41,097 nt of DNA from an uncultured Clostridia bacterium (GTDB taxonomy: Bacteria; Bacillota; Clostridia; TANB77; CAG-465), in NCBI GenBank assembly GCA_934130595.1, contig CAKOYF010000011.1:1-41097 (forward strand), read 5' to 3'. Under the pieces are notes generated by a model, which was given only the letters and a program-made list of their open reading frames with translations, was not told where the DNA came from and made no database searches. The position numbers were made by a program, and so were the translations under genes. Below are positions 17,378-24,255 of this stretch, one piece after another. Numbering within the stretch: position 1 is the stretch's first letter; each line of letters starts with the position of its first letter.

Positions 17378-17410
17378 GGGCTCCGACTAAGTTCGGAGTC
17401 CTTTATTTTT
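17378..17410. terminator. Strong terminator shared by convergent genes
   Basis: GGGCTCCGA (17378-17386) pairs with TCGGAGTCC (17393-17401), with one G-U, around a short loop, followed by a T-rich run. The A-run before it (17372-17377) gives a U-tract for the opposite direction. It ends the 90-aa gene on the plus strand and can end the alarmone synthetase transcript on the minus strand, whose stop is at 17411. Confidence 0.9.
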
Positions 17411-18103
17411 TTACTTGCATGTATAATACATATTGTTGTTACCTTGTTTTCTATATAGCTTCACTAATTTGGATTGCATAGCTTCTAACGTTTTTGCATA
17501 TAGTGTTAGCCTTTTGGAATCAAGAAAAGACATTTGCTTTTTGGATTTGTATCTTATATCATGTTCCATCTCTGCCCAAAAATCCATAGCAGTTGTTCTA
17601 ATTTGTATTTCAACCTTCATTATAACCGTCTCATTATTAATATTAACTGGTGTTTCTACAATCATATGATATGCCGAATATCCACTTTTTTTAGGATTAT
17701 ATATATAATCTTTTTCTTCTATTACTTTTAGATTTGGCATATTTTGTATAATTTGTTTAATAAAGAAAATATCATCTTTTAATGGACATACTATCCTTAC
17801 ACCAGCTATATCGTCAATATTGTCTACAAGCGCTTTGTATGTTGGAGATATACCTTTTTTCTTTAATTTATTCATTATGCTAGTTTTAGATTTTACTCTT
17901 GAATCTACCTTTTCAATTATTGTATATCCATACATACGGTTTATTCTTTCTTTTATTCCATTCATAGTGTCTGTAACTTGTATCATAGCTATTTCATATA
18001 TTTTTAACAAATCATTGTATTGTTTACTTTCTATATCTATTTTTTCATCTTCTGTACTATCTAAATTATTATTTTTTACTATTATGTTTGTTCTCGGACT
18101 CAC
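17411..18103 (-). CDS. Small alarmone synthetase (RelA/SpoT domain, (p)ppGpp synthesis)
   Basis: This 230-residue protein is a single-domain RelA/SpoT synthetase of the RelP/RelQ (YwaC/YjbM) type. It contains SRVKSKTSIMNKLKKKG, DIAGVRIVCPLKDDI, IYNPKKSGYSAYHMIVETP and VEIQIRTTAMDFWAEMEHDI. The family moves pyrophosphate from ATP to GDP or GTP. There is no HD hydrolase domain and no TGS/ACT regulatory part. The start is unclear. The longest frame begins with a GTG that lies inside a perfect AAGGGAGGTGA binding site, and no ATG follows at good spacing, so the true start may be this GTG or a rare codon a few residues on. A promoter lies at 18125-18153. Confidence 0.9.
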   Translation of the reverse strand: MSPRTNIIVKNNNLDSTEDEKIDIESKQYNDLLKIYEIAMIQVTDTMNGIKERINRMYGYTIIEKVDSRVKSKTSIMNKLKKKGISPTYKALVDNIDDIAGVRIVCPLKDDIFFIKQIIQNMPNLKVIEEKDYIYNPKKSGYSAYHMIVETPVNINNETVIMKVEIQIRTTAMDFWAEMEHDIRYKSKKQMSFLDSKRLTLYAKTLEAMQSKLVKLYRKQGNNNMYYTCK

Positions 18104-18124
18104 CTCCCTTATCTTTCTATTATG

Positions 18125-18153
18125 ATTATATCTGAAATATGTATAATTTTCAA
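18125..18153 (-). promoter_or_regulatory. Sigma-A promoter of the alarmone synthetase gene
   Basis: TTGAAA (18148-18153) and TATAAT (18125-18130) on the minus strand, spacer 17 bases. The predicted start is near 18118, leaving a very short leader before the AAGGGAGG site. Confidence 0.7.
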
Positions 18154-18263
18154 TTGGATTTTGTGTTAATTAGATGAAAAATACAACATACTATTTTAAC
18201 ATAGTATCATTAAAAGCTTATGCTATTTTATTTAAAAGAGTTCTTCATTATTTTAAGTTTATA

Positions 18264-18272
18264 TGATATAAT
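18264..18272 (+). promoter_or_regulatory. Extended -10 promoter of the DUF3800 gene
   Basis: TGATATAAT is an extended -10 (TGnTATAAT), 27 bases upstream of the ATG at 18300. No good -35 is visible. GAGAGG follows as ribosome binding site. Confidence 0.55.
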
Positions 18273-18299
18273 TTTAACAACAATTAAGAGAGGTAATAT

Positions 18300-18953
18300 A
18301 TGCAATATTTATTTTTAGATGAATCAGGAAACTTACATAAAAATAGTCCAGATAAATATTTTGTTATTGGTGGAGTATTTACAAACAACTATACAGATAT
18401 TAAAAAGTCATATGTTGAGATTAATCATGACCTAAAAGAAAAGCTAAATATGGATTTTGATACAGAATTAAAAGCTGCTTATTTAAATATGGAGGAAAAA
18501 ATGGATATAGTAGTTAAACTTCAAAAAATGAATGGTATGTATATAGTTGGAATAGTCGTAAATAAAGAAAAAATCGGTATAGAAATAGATGAAATTCATT
18601 TATACTATAATTACATTATTCGTAAATTACTAGACTATTTAATTAAAATTAAGCTTATTAAGACTAATATAAATGAAGAATTATATTTAAATATAGATAA
18701 AAGCTCTATGAAAATTGAAGATATAAATTCACTTGAAAACTATTTAAGAACACACTTTAATATTGAAAAAGATATGAAATACAAAATACATGTATCTTAC
18801 TGGGATTCTAAAAAGAATTATATGGTACAAGTTGCGGATATAATGTGTAATACAATATGGAACATCTCTCAATCTCCTAAAGCTAGTAAAGTATTTAAAC
18901 ATTTAAACAAAGGTAAAAGATTATGCATTTATAACTTGCATAAGATAAATTAA
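18300..18953 (+). CDS. DUF3800 domain protein (RNase H-like fold)
   Basis: This 217-residue protein has the DUF3800 pattern. It begins MQYLFLDESGNLHKNS, with the conserved acidic D-E-S-G, then FVIGGVFTN. In the middle is LYLNIDKSS, and near the end YMVQVADIMCNTIWN with the conserved D. Together these acidic residues resemble an RNase H-like active site. The biochemical function of DUF3800 is not settled; many copies are found near mobile or defence genes. It is one of only two plus-strand genes in the window, apparently monocistronic, with GAGAGGTAATAT before the ATG. Confidence 0.85.
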   Translation: MQYLFLDESGNLHKNSPDKYFVIGGVFTNNYTDIKKSYVEINHDLKEKLNMDFDTELKAAYLNMEEKMDIVVKLQKMNGMYIVGIVVNKEKIGIEIDEIHLYYNYIIRKLLDYLIKIKLIKTNINEELYLNIDKSSMKIEDINSLENYLRTHFNIEKDMKYKIHVSYWDSKKNYMVQVADIMCNTIWNISQSPKASKVFKHLNKGKRLCIYNLHKIN

Positions 18954-18981
18954 AAACAATATATATTAAAACTATAAATTC

Positions 18982-19026
18982 AAAAAAGAACTATAAACAG
19001 GCTATTGTTTATAGTTCCTTTTTTGT
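18982..19026. terminator. Bidirectional terminator between DUF3800 and the second VanZ gene
   Basis: GAACTATAAACA (18988-18999) pairs perfectly with TGTTTATAGTTC (19006-19017). An A-run precedes it and a T-run follows, so it works for both converging transcripts. The right arm overlaps the 3' end of the minus-strand VanZ gene. Confidence 0.85.
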
Positions 19027-19509
19027 TTGTTCATTTGATCTTGATTTGACTATTTTAGAAATAATTTTTAATATTAAAATACAGATTAGTATTCCAGTGA
19101 AAGTACCACAACTATCTATAAATACATCAAATACTCTACAGCTTCTTCCAGGTACAAAATATTGATGTATTTCATCTGTTATAGCATAAAGCATTCCAGT
19201 TACTAGTGCTAAAGGTATTTTGTTATTTAATTTTTTAAAACATGTATTATATGCATTATATATAATAATTCCACCTAGTGTATAAAGAGTAAAATGTGCT
19301 ACTTTTCTTGCAAATGGTTGCAATGCTTCAACTACATTTTCTAAGCTTTCTTGGTCAATATTGGTAGCAAATATTTTTACTATTTTTCTTATCGTATTTC
19401 CACTTGTTACTTTTGAATCATCTCCTACTTGTCCTGAAAACCAAAATACAAGTATCATCCAGAGTATAACAAGTATTACTGATATTATTTTTCCAAATTT
19501 ATTTTTCAT
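19009..19509 (-). CDS. VanZ family membrane protein (second copy)
   Basis: A 166-residue paralogue of the VanZ protein at 16220-16774. Shared landmarks are VFWFSGQVGDDS, RKVAHFTLYTLGGIIIY and TDEIHQYFVPGRSCRVFDVFIDSCG. It lacks the long polar loop of the first copy. Four membrane segments are visible. The chosen ATG at 19509 has AGGAG ten bases upstream; the frame extends to a TTG at 19551 inside a TATAAT promoter element (19540-19545), so that longer start is rejected. It is transcribed alone and ends at the bidirectional terminator. Confidence 0.88.
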   Translation of the reverse strand: MKNKFGKIISVILVILWMILVFWFSGQVGDDSKVTSGNTIRKIVKIFATNIDQESLENVVEALQPFARKVAHFTLYTLGGIIIYNAYNTCFKKLNNKIPLALVTGMLYAITDEIHQYFVPGRSCRVFDVFIDSCGTFTGILICILILKIISKIVKSRSNEQTKKEL

Positions 19510-19580
19510 TTGTTTTATTCTCCTATTTTTTTCTAGTATATTATACAACAATTAGCCATGATTTTCTATTTTTTAGGCAT

Positions 19581-19613
19581 AAAAAAATTGAGTAGATTAT
19601 TTTTTCTACTCAA
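19581..19613 (-). terminator. Terminator of the 235-aa membrane protein gene
   Basis: TTGAGTAGA (19588-19596) pairs with TCTACTCAA (19605-19613). The A-run at 19581-19587 gives the U-tract on the minus strand. The gene stop is at 19624. Confidence 0.85.
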
Positions 19614-19623
19614 ATACATTGTA

Positions 19624-20331
19624 TTATTCCTCAAATGTAACTTCATCTATATTAAAATTGAAGTCCTTGTTATAATTATTGTTGTATACTTCAAGTGACA
19701 CGATCTTTTCTTCTCCAGGATTTAAGTAACAAATATATTCACTAGAATTGCTATCTTTTTCAGTGATTTTTGCACTCTTTAAGATCTTGTTTGAATTATT
19801 TTTCACGTAAATTGAAATTGTACTTTGATCTGATTGATGATAAGTCGTTACATAGTATGCATTTACACTTATTCCTTCTGACTGAGAATTTGAAACTTCT
19901 CTAATATAGCTTGTACTAGGACTAACTAAGTCTGATACAACAATTACAAGCATAAAAGTAAATATCCAAAGTAAAAAGCATCCTTCAGCTATCATTTTTG
20001 TATAGTATTTAGTATTAGAGGATTTTCTTTCATACTTTTCTGTTTTATCACTCAAGGTATTTATCTCTTCTTCTTTTTGCTTTACCATTTCACTCTTTAG
20101 TTTTTTATCATTCTCATCTACCTTAAAATCATATTCAGGCATTTGTATTAGAGAACTCATCTCTTTGTATGATTCATCCTTTTTCTTTGCGTACTCTCTC
20201 TTTTTCTTTAAATAATACGCTACTATGAATGAATAAGCTATAGCAACAACAACTACTAGTGCTACTAGCATAACATTTACTATAAGTAAATTGTTTAATA
20301 AATTAGTATGATCAATTATATATTGGCTCAT
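19624..20331 (-). CDS. Hypothetical two-span membrane protein, 235 aa
   Basis: I do not recognise a named family. Starting from the ATG at 20331 (AAGGAGGG seven bases upstream) it has a hydrophobic segment at about residues 14-40 (LLIVNVMLVALVVVVAIAYS). Then comes a Lys/Glu-rich, probably coiled-coil cytoplasmic part (about 42-120) and a second hydrophobic segment (CFLLWIFTFMLVIVVSDLV, about 130-148). The C-terminal domain of about 85 residues is predicted to be outside. It looks beta-rich and adhesin- or Ig-like (ISVNAYYVTTYHQSDQSTIS, YVKNNSNKILKSAKI, YLNPGEEKIVSLEVY). It has its own promoter and terminator. It shares its promoter type with the flotillin and YubB-like genes nearby, suggesting common control. 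Confidence 0.75.
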   Translation of the reverse strand: MSQYIIDHTNLLNNLLIVNVMLVALVVVVAIAYSFIVAYYLKKKREYAKKKDESYKEMSSLIQMPEYDFKVDENDKKLKSEMVKQKEEEINTLSDKTEKYERKSSNTKYYTKMIAEGCFLLWIFTFMLVIVVSDLVSPSTSYIREVSNSQSEGISVNAYYVTTYHQSDQSTISIYVKNNSNKILKSAKITEKDSNSSEYICYLNPGEEKIVSLEVYNNNYNKDFNFNIDEVTFEE

Positions 20332-20357
20332 TCTAATCCCTCCTTTTAATAATTTTT

Positions 20358-20404
20358 TATACAAAAGTTTTGTATACTTCCCTTAATTTCAAATTTGAAA
20401 TTAA
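20358..20404. repeat. Two adjacent palindromes in the leader of the 235-aa membrane protein gene
   Basis: TATACAAAAGTTTTGTATA (20358-20376) has 9-bp arms around one central base. A second, perfect 22-bp palindrome at 20383-20404 has the arms TTAATTTCAAA and TTTGAAATTAA. Both lie between the promoter at 20430-20458 and the ribosome binding site. They could be operators or RNA hairpins. The other three promoters of this family lack them. Confidence 0.55.
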
Positions 20405-20429
20405 TAATCCTGGCTTAAGAAGCAGAATT

Positions 20430-20458
20430 ATTATAACACTTTGTGTAACTTATGTCAA
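20430..20458 (-). promoter_or_regulatory. Consensus promoter a (TTGACATAA type)
   Basis: On the minus strand TTGACA (20453-20458) and TATAAT (20430-20435), both perfect, spacer 17 bases beginning TAAGTTAC. It drives the 235-aa membrane protein gene. It is one of four near-identical promoters in this cluster (also 21270, 22387 and 24151). Confidence 0.85.
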
Positions 20459-20460
20459 CA

Positions 20461-20482
20461 AAAAAGAGTGCATTTGCACTCT
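20461..20482 (-). terminator. Terminator of the 221-aa gene
   Basis: AGAGTGCA (20465-20472) pairs with TGCACTCT (20475-20482) around two T. The A-run at 20459-20465 gives the U-tract. The stem overlaps the gene's stop codon at 20481. Confidence 0.8.
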
Positions 20483-21146
20483 ATATTTTAACATTTTCTG
20501 TTATTAATTTATACAATATTGGCTCTTCATAGTCTTTATTGTTGTCTACTACTACATTTGTATAACCTTGTTTTATATACATTTTTGTTATTCTTCCATC
20601 CATTGTATAATTATAGTCTATTTTTATATCTGGATATTGCATAGATAACTCTACCATCAACGCAATTGGCGCTTTATCAAAAGTTAAAAATTCTAATTTA
20701 TTATCTTTAACTTTAGGCATATATGCTCCACTACCGGTCCCCCAAAATGTGTCTCTTTTCATGTAGCCATTAAAAATTGATTTATCTTCAATTTTAGATA
20801 CAACTTTTTTTGCATCCTCCATTAGCTTTTTCACTTGATATTTGCTCTTAGCACTATTTAATTCTTTATCTTCTAATACTCTAAATTCATATGGCACTTC
20901 TAAAGTTTTGCCTACAAATTCAAATGTGCTAACCAAATCATCATAATTTTCTTTATTCTTTTTCAAATATACATTTAAGCATAGATTCATATAGTCGTCA
21001 AAAAGTATATCACTTGAATCCCTTTCCATAGGTTTAATTCCATTAAAGTCAATTTGACTCTTTTCTGTATTTATTTTCCTTCTAATTTCCTGTACAGAAT
21101 CAAAGTTACCCAATAAAGCAACTGTGTTTTTTATTATTTTATTCAT
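20481..21146 (-). CDS. Hypothetical soluble protein, YubB/Api92 ferredoxin-like (DUF1281-type) candidate, 221 aa
   Basis: The pattern resembles the YubB/Api92 ferredoxin-like family. The N-terminus VALLGNFDSVQEIRRKI then IDFNGIKPMER parallels the family's 'N-L-v-G ... fdf-kIiPmP'. Further on are TFWGTGSGAY, like the family's 'WGTKW-a', and FDKAPIALMVELSMQYPDIK, like 'tAwspP-p-i--LS--yPdl'. The match is by eye and the protein is divergent. The function of the family is unknown; members are common on phages and plasmids. The chosen ATG at 21146 has AAGGAG nine bases upstream; the TTG at 21176 is rejected. No signal peptide or membrane segment. It is monocistronic, with promoter b at 21270-21298. 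Confidence 0.7.
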   Translation of the reverse strand: MNKIIKNTVALLGNFDSVQEIRRKINTEKSQIDFNGIKPMERDSSDILFDDYMNLCLNVYLKKNKENYDDLVSTFEFVGKTLEVPYEFRVLEDKELNSAKSKYQVKKLMEDAKKVVSKIEDKSIFNGYMKRDTFWGTGSGAYMPKVKDNKLEFLTFDKAPIALMVELSMQYPDIKIDYNYTMDGRITKMYIKQGYTNVVVDNNKDYEEPILYKLITENVKI

Positions 21147-21222
21147 ATAATAAAACTCCTTTTCTCTTTTTTTCAAATTTCCTATGGCATATAAAATCTC
21201 AAACTTAATATATTATCTAATC

Positions 21223-21260
21223 CACCTCCTAAATTATTAGTTGAGCTATATTATTTTAAA
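21223..21260 (-). promoter_or_regulatory. Conserved leader with a remote Shine-Dalgarno-like site (copy b)
   Basis: On the minus strand this leader reads TTTAAAATAATATAG, then CTCAACTAATAATTT, then AGGAGGTG. It matches the flotillin leader (24101-24141) almost base for base. The AGGAGGTG here lies about 75 bases before the true ATG, which has its own AAGGAG, and no sizeable reading frame follows it. It may act as a 5' ribosome-binding mRNA stabiliser (STAB-SD type) or serve a tiny leader peptide. Confidence 0.55.
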
Positions 21261-21269
21261 TGCTTAAAA

Positions 21270-21298
21270 ATTATATCATAGTTTTTACATTATGTCAA
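21270..21298 (-). promoter_or_regulatory. Consensus promoter b (TTGACATAA type)
   Basis: TTGACA (21293-21298) and TATAAT (21270-21275) on the minus strand, spacer 17 bases starting TAATGTAAAA. It drives the 221-aa gene. Confidence 0.85.
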
Positions 21299-21310
21299 CT
21301 TTTAGAAATA

Positions 21311-21340
21311 AAAAAATAAGTAGAATTTCTCTACTTATTT
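21311..21340 (-). terminator. Terminator of the 148-aa/135-aa operon
   Basis: AAATAAGTAGA (21314-21324) pairs perfectly with TCTACTTATTT (21330-21340), with an A-run before it. The upstream gene stops at 21361. Confidence 0.85.
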
Positions 21341-21360
21341 ATAGCTTTATCTAAGCAATA

Positions 21361-21768
21361 TTATTTATTATAGTAATTAATACAATTAAAACTACTATAC
21401 ACATTAACAGTATCAAAACAATATTTAATTTCTTTCCGAATTTTATTTATTCTTGCTCTTTTATTTCTAAGTACATTATATTTTACTCTAGTCTTATTTT
21501 TTTGATACACCATTTCATTTTCTATTTTTTGTATTTCTTGTATAGATAAATATGGTATTACTTTTCTAGCATATACTTCCTGCTTTTCTTTTTCTAAAGC
21601 ATTAATCATACTTTTTTCCTCTTGTATAACTTTACTCATTTTATTGTTATACTTCCAATTAAGTATAATTCTTAATGTATATAAAAACGCAATATATAGT
21701 ATTAAAATATAAAAAATAAATGTAATTACATCTATAGCATTAACCTGACTTAAATAACTTTGAATCAT
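21361..21768 (-). CDS. Hypothetical single-span membrane protein with coiled coil, 135 aa
   Basis: Not recognised. From the ATG at 21768 (GGAGG eight bases upstream) it has one strong hydrophobic segment (VITFIFYILILYIAFLYTL, about residues 13-31). A basic, helical, probably coiled-coil part follows (SKVIQEEKSMINALEKEKQE and EIQKIENEMVYQKNKTRVKY) and the protein ends NCINYYNK. A longer frame to an ATG at 21816 lacks a binding site. It lies 67 bases downstream of the 148-aa gene with no terminator between, so they form a two-gene operon. Confidence 0.7.
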   Translation of the reverse strand: MIQSYLSQVNAIDVITFIFYILILYIAFLYTLRIILNWKYNNKMSKVIQEEKSMINALEKEKQEVYARKVIPYLSIQEIQKIENEMVYQKNKTRVKYNVLRNKRARINKIRKEIKYCFDTVNVYSSFNCINYYNK

Positions 21769-21835
21769 AAAAAATTCCTCCTTTTTACTATTATATAAAT
21801 AATAGTTTTTTTCCATTAATTCAATAATTTTTTAT

Positions 21836-22282
21836 TTATATAATGCAAAAGGCAACTGAATAATTATTGATTGCTAGTCTTTCTGATACTTTCTCATCAA
21901 CAAGTACTCCTTTTTTATATATCTCAGTAGCTATCATAAATCTTTGTTTATCGTCTAAGAAATACTTATAACTAATATTTAAGTCTAAGTCCTCAGCTGT
22001 TTCTAAAAGAATATGTTCTAATTCCGCATCTGAAAAAATAACAGATACTCTGTTTGAACTTTCTTTTACTAAGATAACTTCATTTGTAAATTCAGAATTT
22101 TTCACTTTCCAATTTTTGTCTATATAACTAGTTAGCAATTTTGTACAATATACTTTATTCGGAATTTCAAAATACAAGATACTGATTTCATTTTCTTTAA
22201 TTTTGTTAATAAACTCTTCGATTTTTTCACTTTTTCCACTAACTTTTATAACGTTAGTTAATTTTTTAGATAATTTAGGCAT
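21836..22282 (-). CDS. Hypothetical soluble protein, distant YubB-like candidate, 148 aa
   Basis: Not firmly recognised. The N-terminus TNVIKVSGKSEKIEEFINKI resembles the start of YubB/Api92 ferredoxin-like proteins. The later ELEHILLETAEDLDLNISYK, then ATEIYKKGVLVDEKV, corresponds to the same region of the 221-aa protein nearby (ALMVELSMQYPDIKIDYNY, then MYIKQGYTNVV). So the two may be divergent relatives. AAGGAGGGG precedes the ATG. It is transcribed from promoter c with the 135-aa membrane protein gene. Confidence 0.65.
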   Translation of the reverse strand: MPKLSKKLTNVIKVSGKSEKIEEFINKIKENEISILYFEIPNKVYCTKLLTSYIDKNWKVKNSEFTNEVILVKESSNRVSVIFSDAELEHILLETAEDLDLNISYKYFLDDKQRFMIATEIYKKGVLVDEKVSERLAINNYSVAFCII

Positions 22283-22386
22283 ATAATACCCCTCCTTAAT
22301 AATAATTTTATTTTTTCAGCAAAAAAATTAAAAAACAACCACCTCCAAATTATTTTTATGTGTTATATATTAAAATATGCTCATCT

Positions 22387-22415
22387 ATTATAGCACTCGT
22401 TTTACATTATGTCAA
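22387..22415 (-). promoter_or_regulatory. Consensus promoter c (TTGACATAA type)
   Basis: TTGACA (22410-22415) and TATAAT (22387-22392), spacer 17 bases starting TAATGTAAAA, the same as promoter b. A GGAGGTGG site at about 22339-22346 in the leader, some 60 bases before the ATG, parallels the leaders of copies b and d. With the flotillin terminator this accounts for the 303-base gap at 22283-22585; nothing else was seen there. Confidence 0.85.
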
Positions 22416-22494
22416 CATAATGATATAAAATAATTAACAATACTTGATATTAAATATAAAATTTCAATATTACTTTATTTTGTTGCTAATATAT

Positions 22495-22526
22495 AAAAAA
22501 AGACACTTGAAAATATATTTCAAGTG
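22495..22526 (-). terminator. Terminator of the flotillin gene
   Basis: CACTTGAAA (22504-22512) pairs with TTTCAAGTG (22518-22526). The A-run at 22495-22501 gives the U-tract on the minus strand. The gene stop is at 22586. Confidence 0.85.
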
Positions 22527-22585
22527 CTTATCTATGAATAAACTTAAATATTAATGATTAATATTTAAAATATCTTTCTAGTTGA

Positions 22586-24040
22586 TTATTCTTCTTTTTT
22601 AGTTTCAGATTCTATATTAATATTTGGTGTAATTCCATTAACATTAATATTTTTTGTTGTCTTTCCTTCAAAGGTATATGATTTAACTATGTCTTTTATA
22701 TCTATACCAGTAGACTCTTTTACTGATTCAATTACTTTGGCTAATAGTATCGGTACATTATCTGCAACGTCTGATACTCCATTTGAATTTCCGCCTATTA
22801 TAGTAACTTTATCTATTGCAGAAACTGGCTCTGCTACACTTCTAGCCATGTCTGGTAATACATTTACAATCATTTCTACTATTGCTGCTTTGCCATATTT
22901 TTCCATAGCATCTGCTTTTTTACTTATTGATTCAGCTTCAGCTAAACCTTTTGCTTTTATTGCTTCAGCCTCTGCTTCACCTTTTGCTCTTATTGCTTGA
23001 GCATTTTGTTCTTGAATATACTTTTCAGCTTCTGCTTCAACTTTTCTAGCTTCCGCTTCTTTAGTACGTTCATATAATTTTGCATCTGCTTCTTGTTGAA
23101 CTTTAAATTTTTCTGCTTCTGCCTTTTTCTTGATTTCAGCATCTAAAGCTTTTTCTTTTACTTTTACTTCTCTTTCAGCAAGATCAACTTCACGCTCTTT
23201 TCTAGCAATATCTGCGTTTATTGATGTAGTTTCTATTATCTTTCTTTGCTCTTGCTTTGTAATTTCAAAGATTGACTCTGCTTCTGCCTTTTTGGCATCA
23301 GATAATTTTTTAAGTTCTGCTTTTTTAATAAGAAGATCTGTTTCTCTTTGTGCTATTTCTAAATCTGCGCTTACTCTGGCATCATTTGCTTCTTTATCTG
23401 CTCTAGCTTGGTTAATTTTTATTTCTTTTTCTGCATCAGTTTTTGCAATTGAAGCATCTTTACGAATTTTTGCAGTATTATCCATCCCCATATTTTGTAT
23501 AAGATCGCTTTCATCTTCTACAGTTTGAATATTACATGAAATAATTTCTATACCTAAGTTTCTCATGTCTACAGAAGCTTTTTGTTGTACTTGATTACCA
23601 AATTCTTCTCTATTGTTACATATATCTTTTAGCGAAATTGTTCCAATTATTTCTCTGATATTTCCTTGTAATGAATCTTGTAGATCTGATATTATTTCCT
23701 GTGAAGTTTTATTCAAAAAGTTTTTCATTGCTCTTTCTATTAACTCAGGATCTGTACCAACTCTAACTTTGGCTACTGCATCTACTTGAATATTGATAAA
23801 GTCTAGTGTAGGGATATACCCCTCTGTCTTTATATCTACAGTTACTTGCTTTAGAGATAATTTATCTAATCTCTCAAAAAACGGAATTCTTATTCCTGCT
23901 CGTCCTATTAAAACACGTGGATTCTTTTTAATTCCAGATATAATATATGCAGTATCTGGTGGAGCCTTAACATACCCTAAAGGTAATCCTATTAAAAGTA
24001 ATAAAACTAATATGCCGATTAAAATATAAACAATAATCAT
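22586..24040 (-). CDS. Flotillin-like SPFH/Band 7 protein
   Basis: This 484-residue protein is a bacterial flotillin (YuaG/FloT type). It has an N-terminal membrane segment (IIVYILIGILVLLLLIGLPL, residues 2-21), then YVKAPPDTAYIISG. The SPFH domain follows (VTVDIKTEGYIPTLDFINIQ, DLQDSLQGNIREIIGTI, LGIEIISCNIQTVED). The long coiled coil has repeated Glu-Ala motifs such as EAEAEAIKAKGLAEAES. The C-terminal part ends near VIGGNSNG-like VTIIGG and KSYTFEG. Flotillins organise ordered membrane regions and act as scaffolds. The ATG at 24040 (GAGAGG) is preferred; a GTG at 24103 in frame lies within a separate AGGAGGTG leader site. No NfeD-type partner gene lies beside it, unlike B. subtilis yuaF-yuaG. 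Promoter d precedes it. Confidence 0.92.
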   Translation of the reverse strand: MIIVYILIGILVLLLLIGLPLGYVKAPPDTAYIISGIKKNPRVLIGRAGIRIPFFERLDKLSLKQVTVDIKTEGYIPTLDFINIQVDAVAKVRVGTDPELIERAMKNFLNKTSQEIISDLQDSLQGNIREIIGTISLKDICNNREEFGNQVQQKASVDMRNLGIEIISCNIQTVEDESDLIQNMGMDNTAKIRKDASIAKTDAEKEIKINQARADKEANDARVSADLEIAQRETDLLIKKAELKKLSDAKKAEAESIFEITKQEQRKIIETTSINADIARKEREVDLAEREVKVKEKALDAEIKKKAEAEKFKVQQEADAKLYERTKEAEARKVEAEAEKYIQEQNAQAIRAKGEAEAEAIKAKGLAEAESISKKADAMEKYGKAAIVEMIVNVLPDMARSVAEPVSAIDKVTIIGGNSNGVSDVADNVPILLAKVIESVKESTGIDIKDIVKSYTFEGKTTKNINVNGITPNINIESETKKEE

Positions 24041-24100
24041 AATAAAACCTCTCTTTTCTATAATTTTTCTACATTTAAAATTACAACTTAAACTAACACT

Positions 24101-24141
24101 CACCTCCTAAATTATTAGAAGTTGCTCTATATTATTTTAAA
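24101..24141 (-). promoter_or_regulatory. Conserved leader with a remote Shine-Dalgarno-like site (copy d)
   Basis: On the minus strand this leader reads TTTAAAATAATATAG, then AGCAACTTCTAATAATTT, then AGGAGGTG. It is nearly the same as the leader at 21223-21260 although the two genes are unrelated. The AGGAGGTG lies 60 bases upstream of the flotillin ATG. It is followed by GTG TTA GTT TAA, which could encode a three-codon leader. Confidence 0.55.
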
Positions 24142-24150
24142 CGCAGAGGT

Positions 24151-24179
24151 ATTATACCACTGTATTATATTTATGTCAA
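24151..24179 (-). promoter_or_regulatory. Consensus promoter d (TTGACATAA type), flotillin gene
   Basis: TTGACA (24174-24179) and TATAAT (24151-24156), spacer 17 bases starting TAAATATAA. It shares the TTGACATAA upstream half with promoters a, b and c. Confidence 0.85.
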
Positions 24180-24208
24180 CTTATTTAATTAAAATTTATA
24201 TTTTCACA

Positions 24209-24247
24209 TAAAAAATATACCGTATGTTATATCTACATACGGTATAT
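24209..24247 (-). terminator. Terminator of the LCP gene
   Basis: ATATACCGTATGT (24215-24227) pairs perfectly with ACATACGGTATAT (24235-24247), with an A-run before it. The gene stop is at 24256. Confidence 0.9.
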
Positions 24248-24255
24248 TGTTAATT

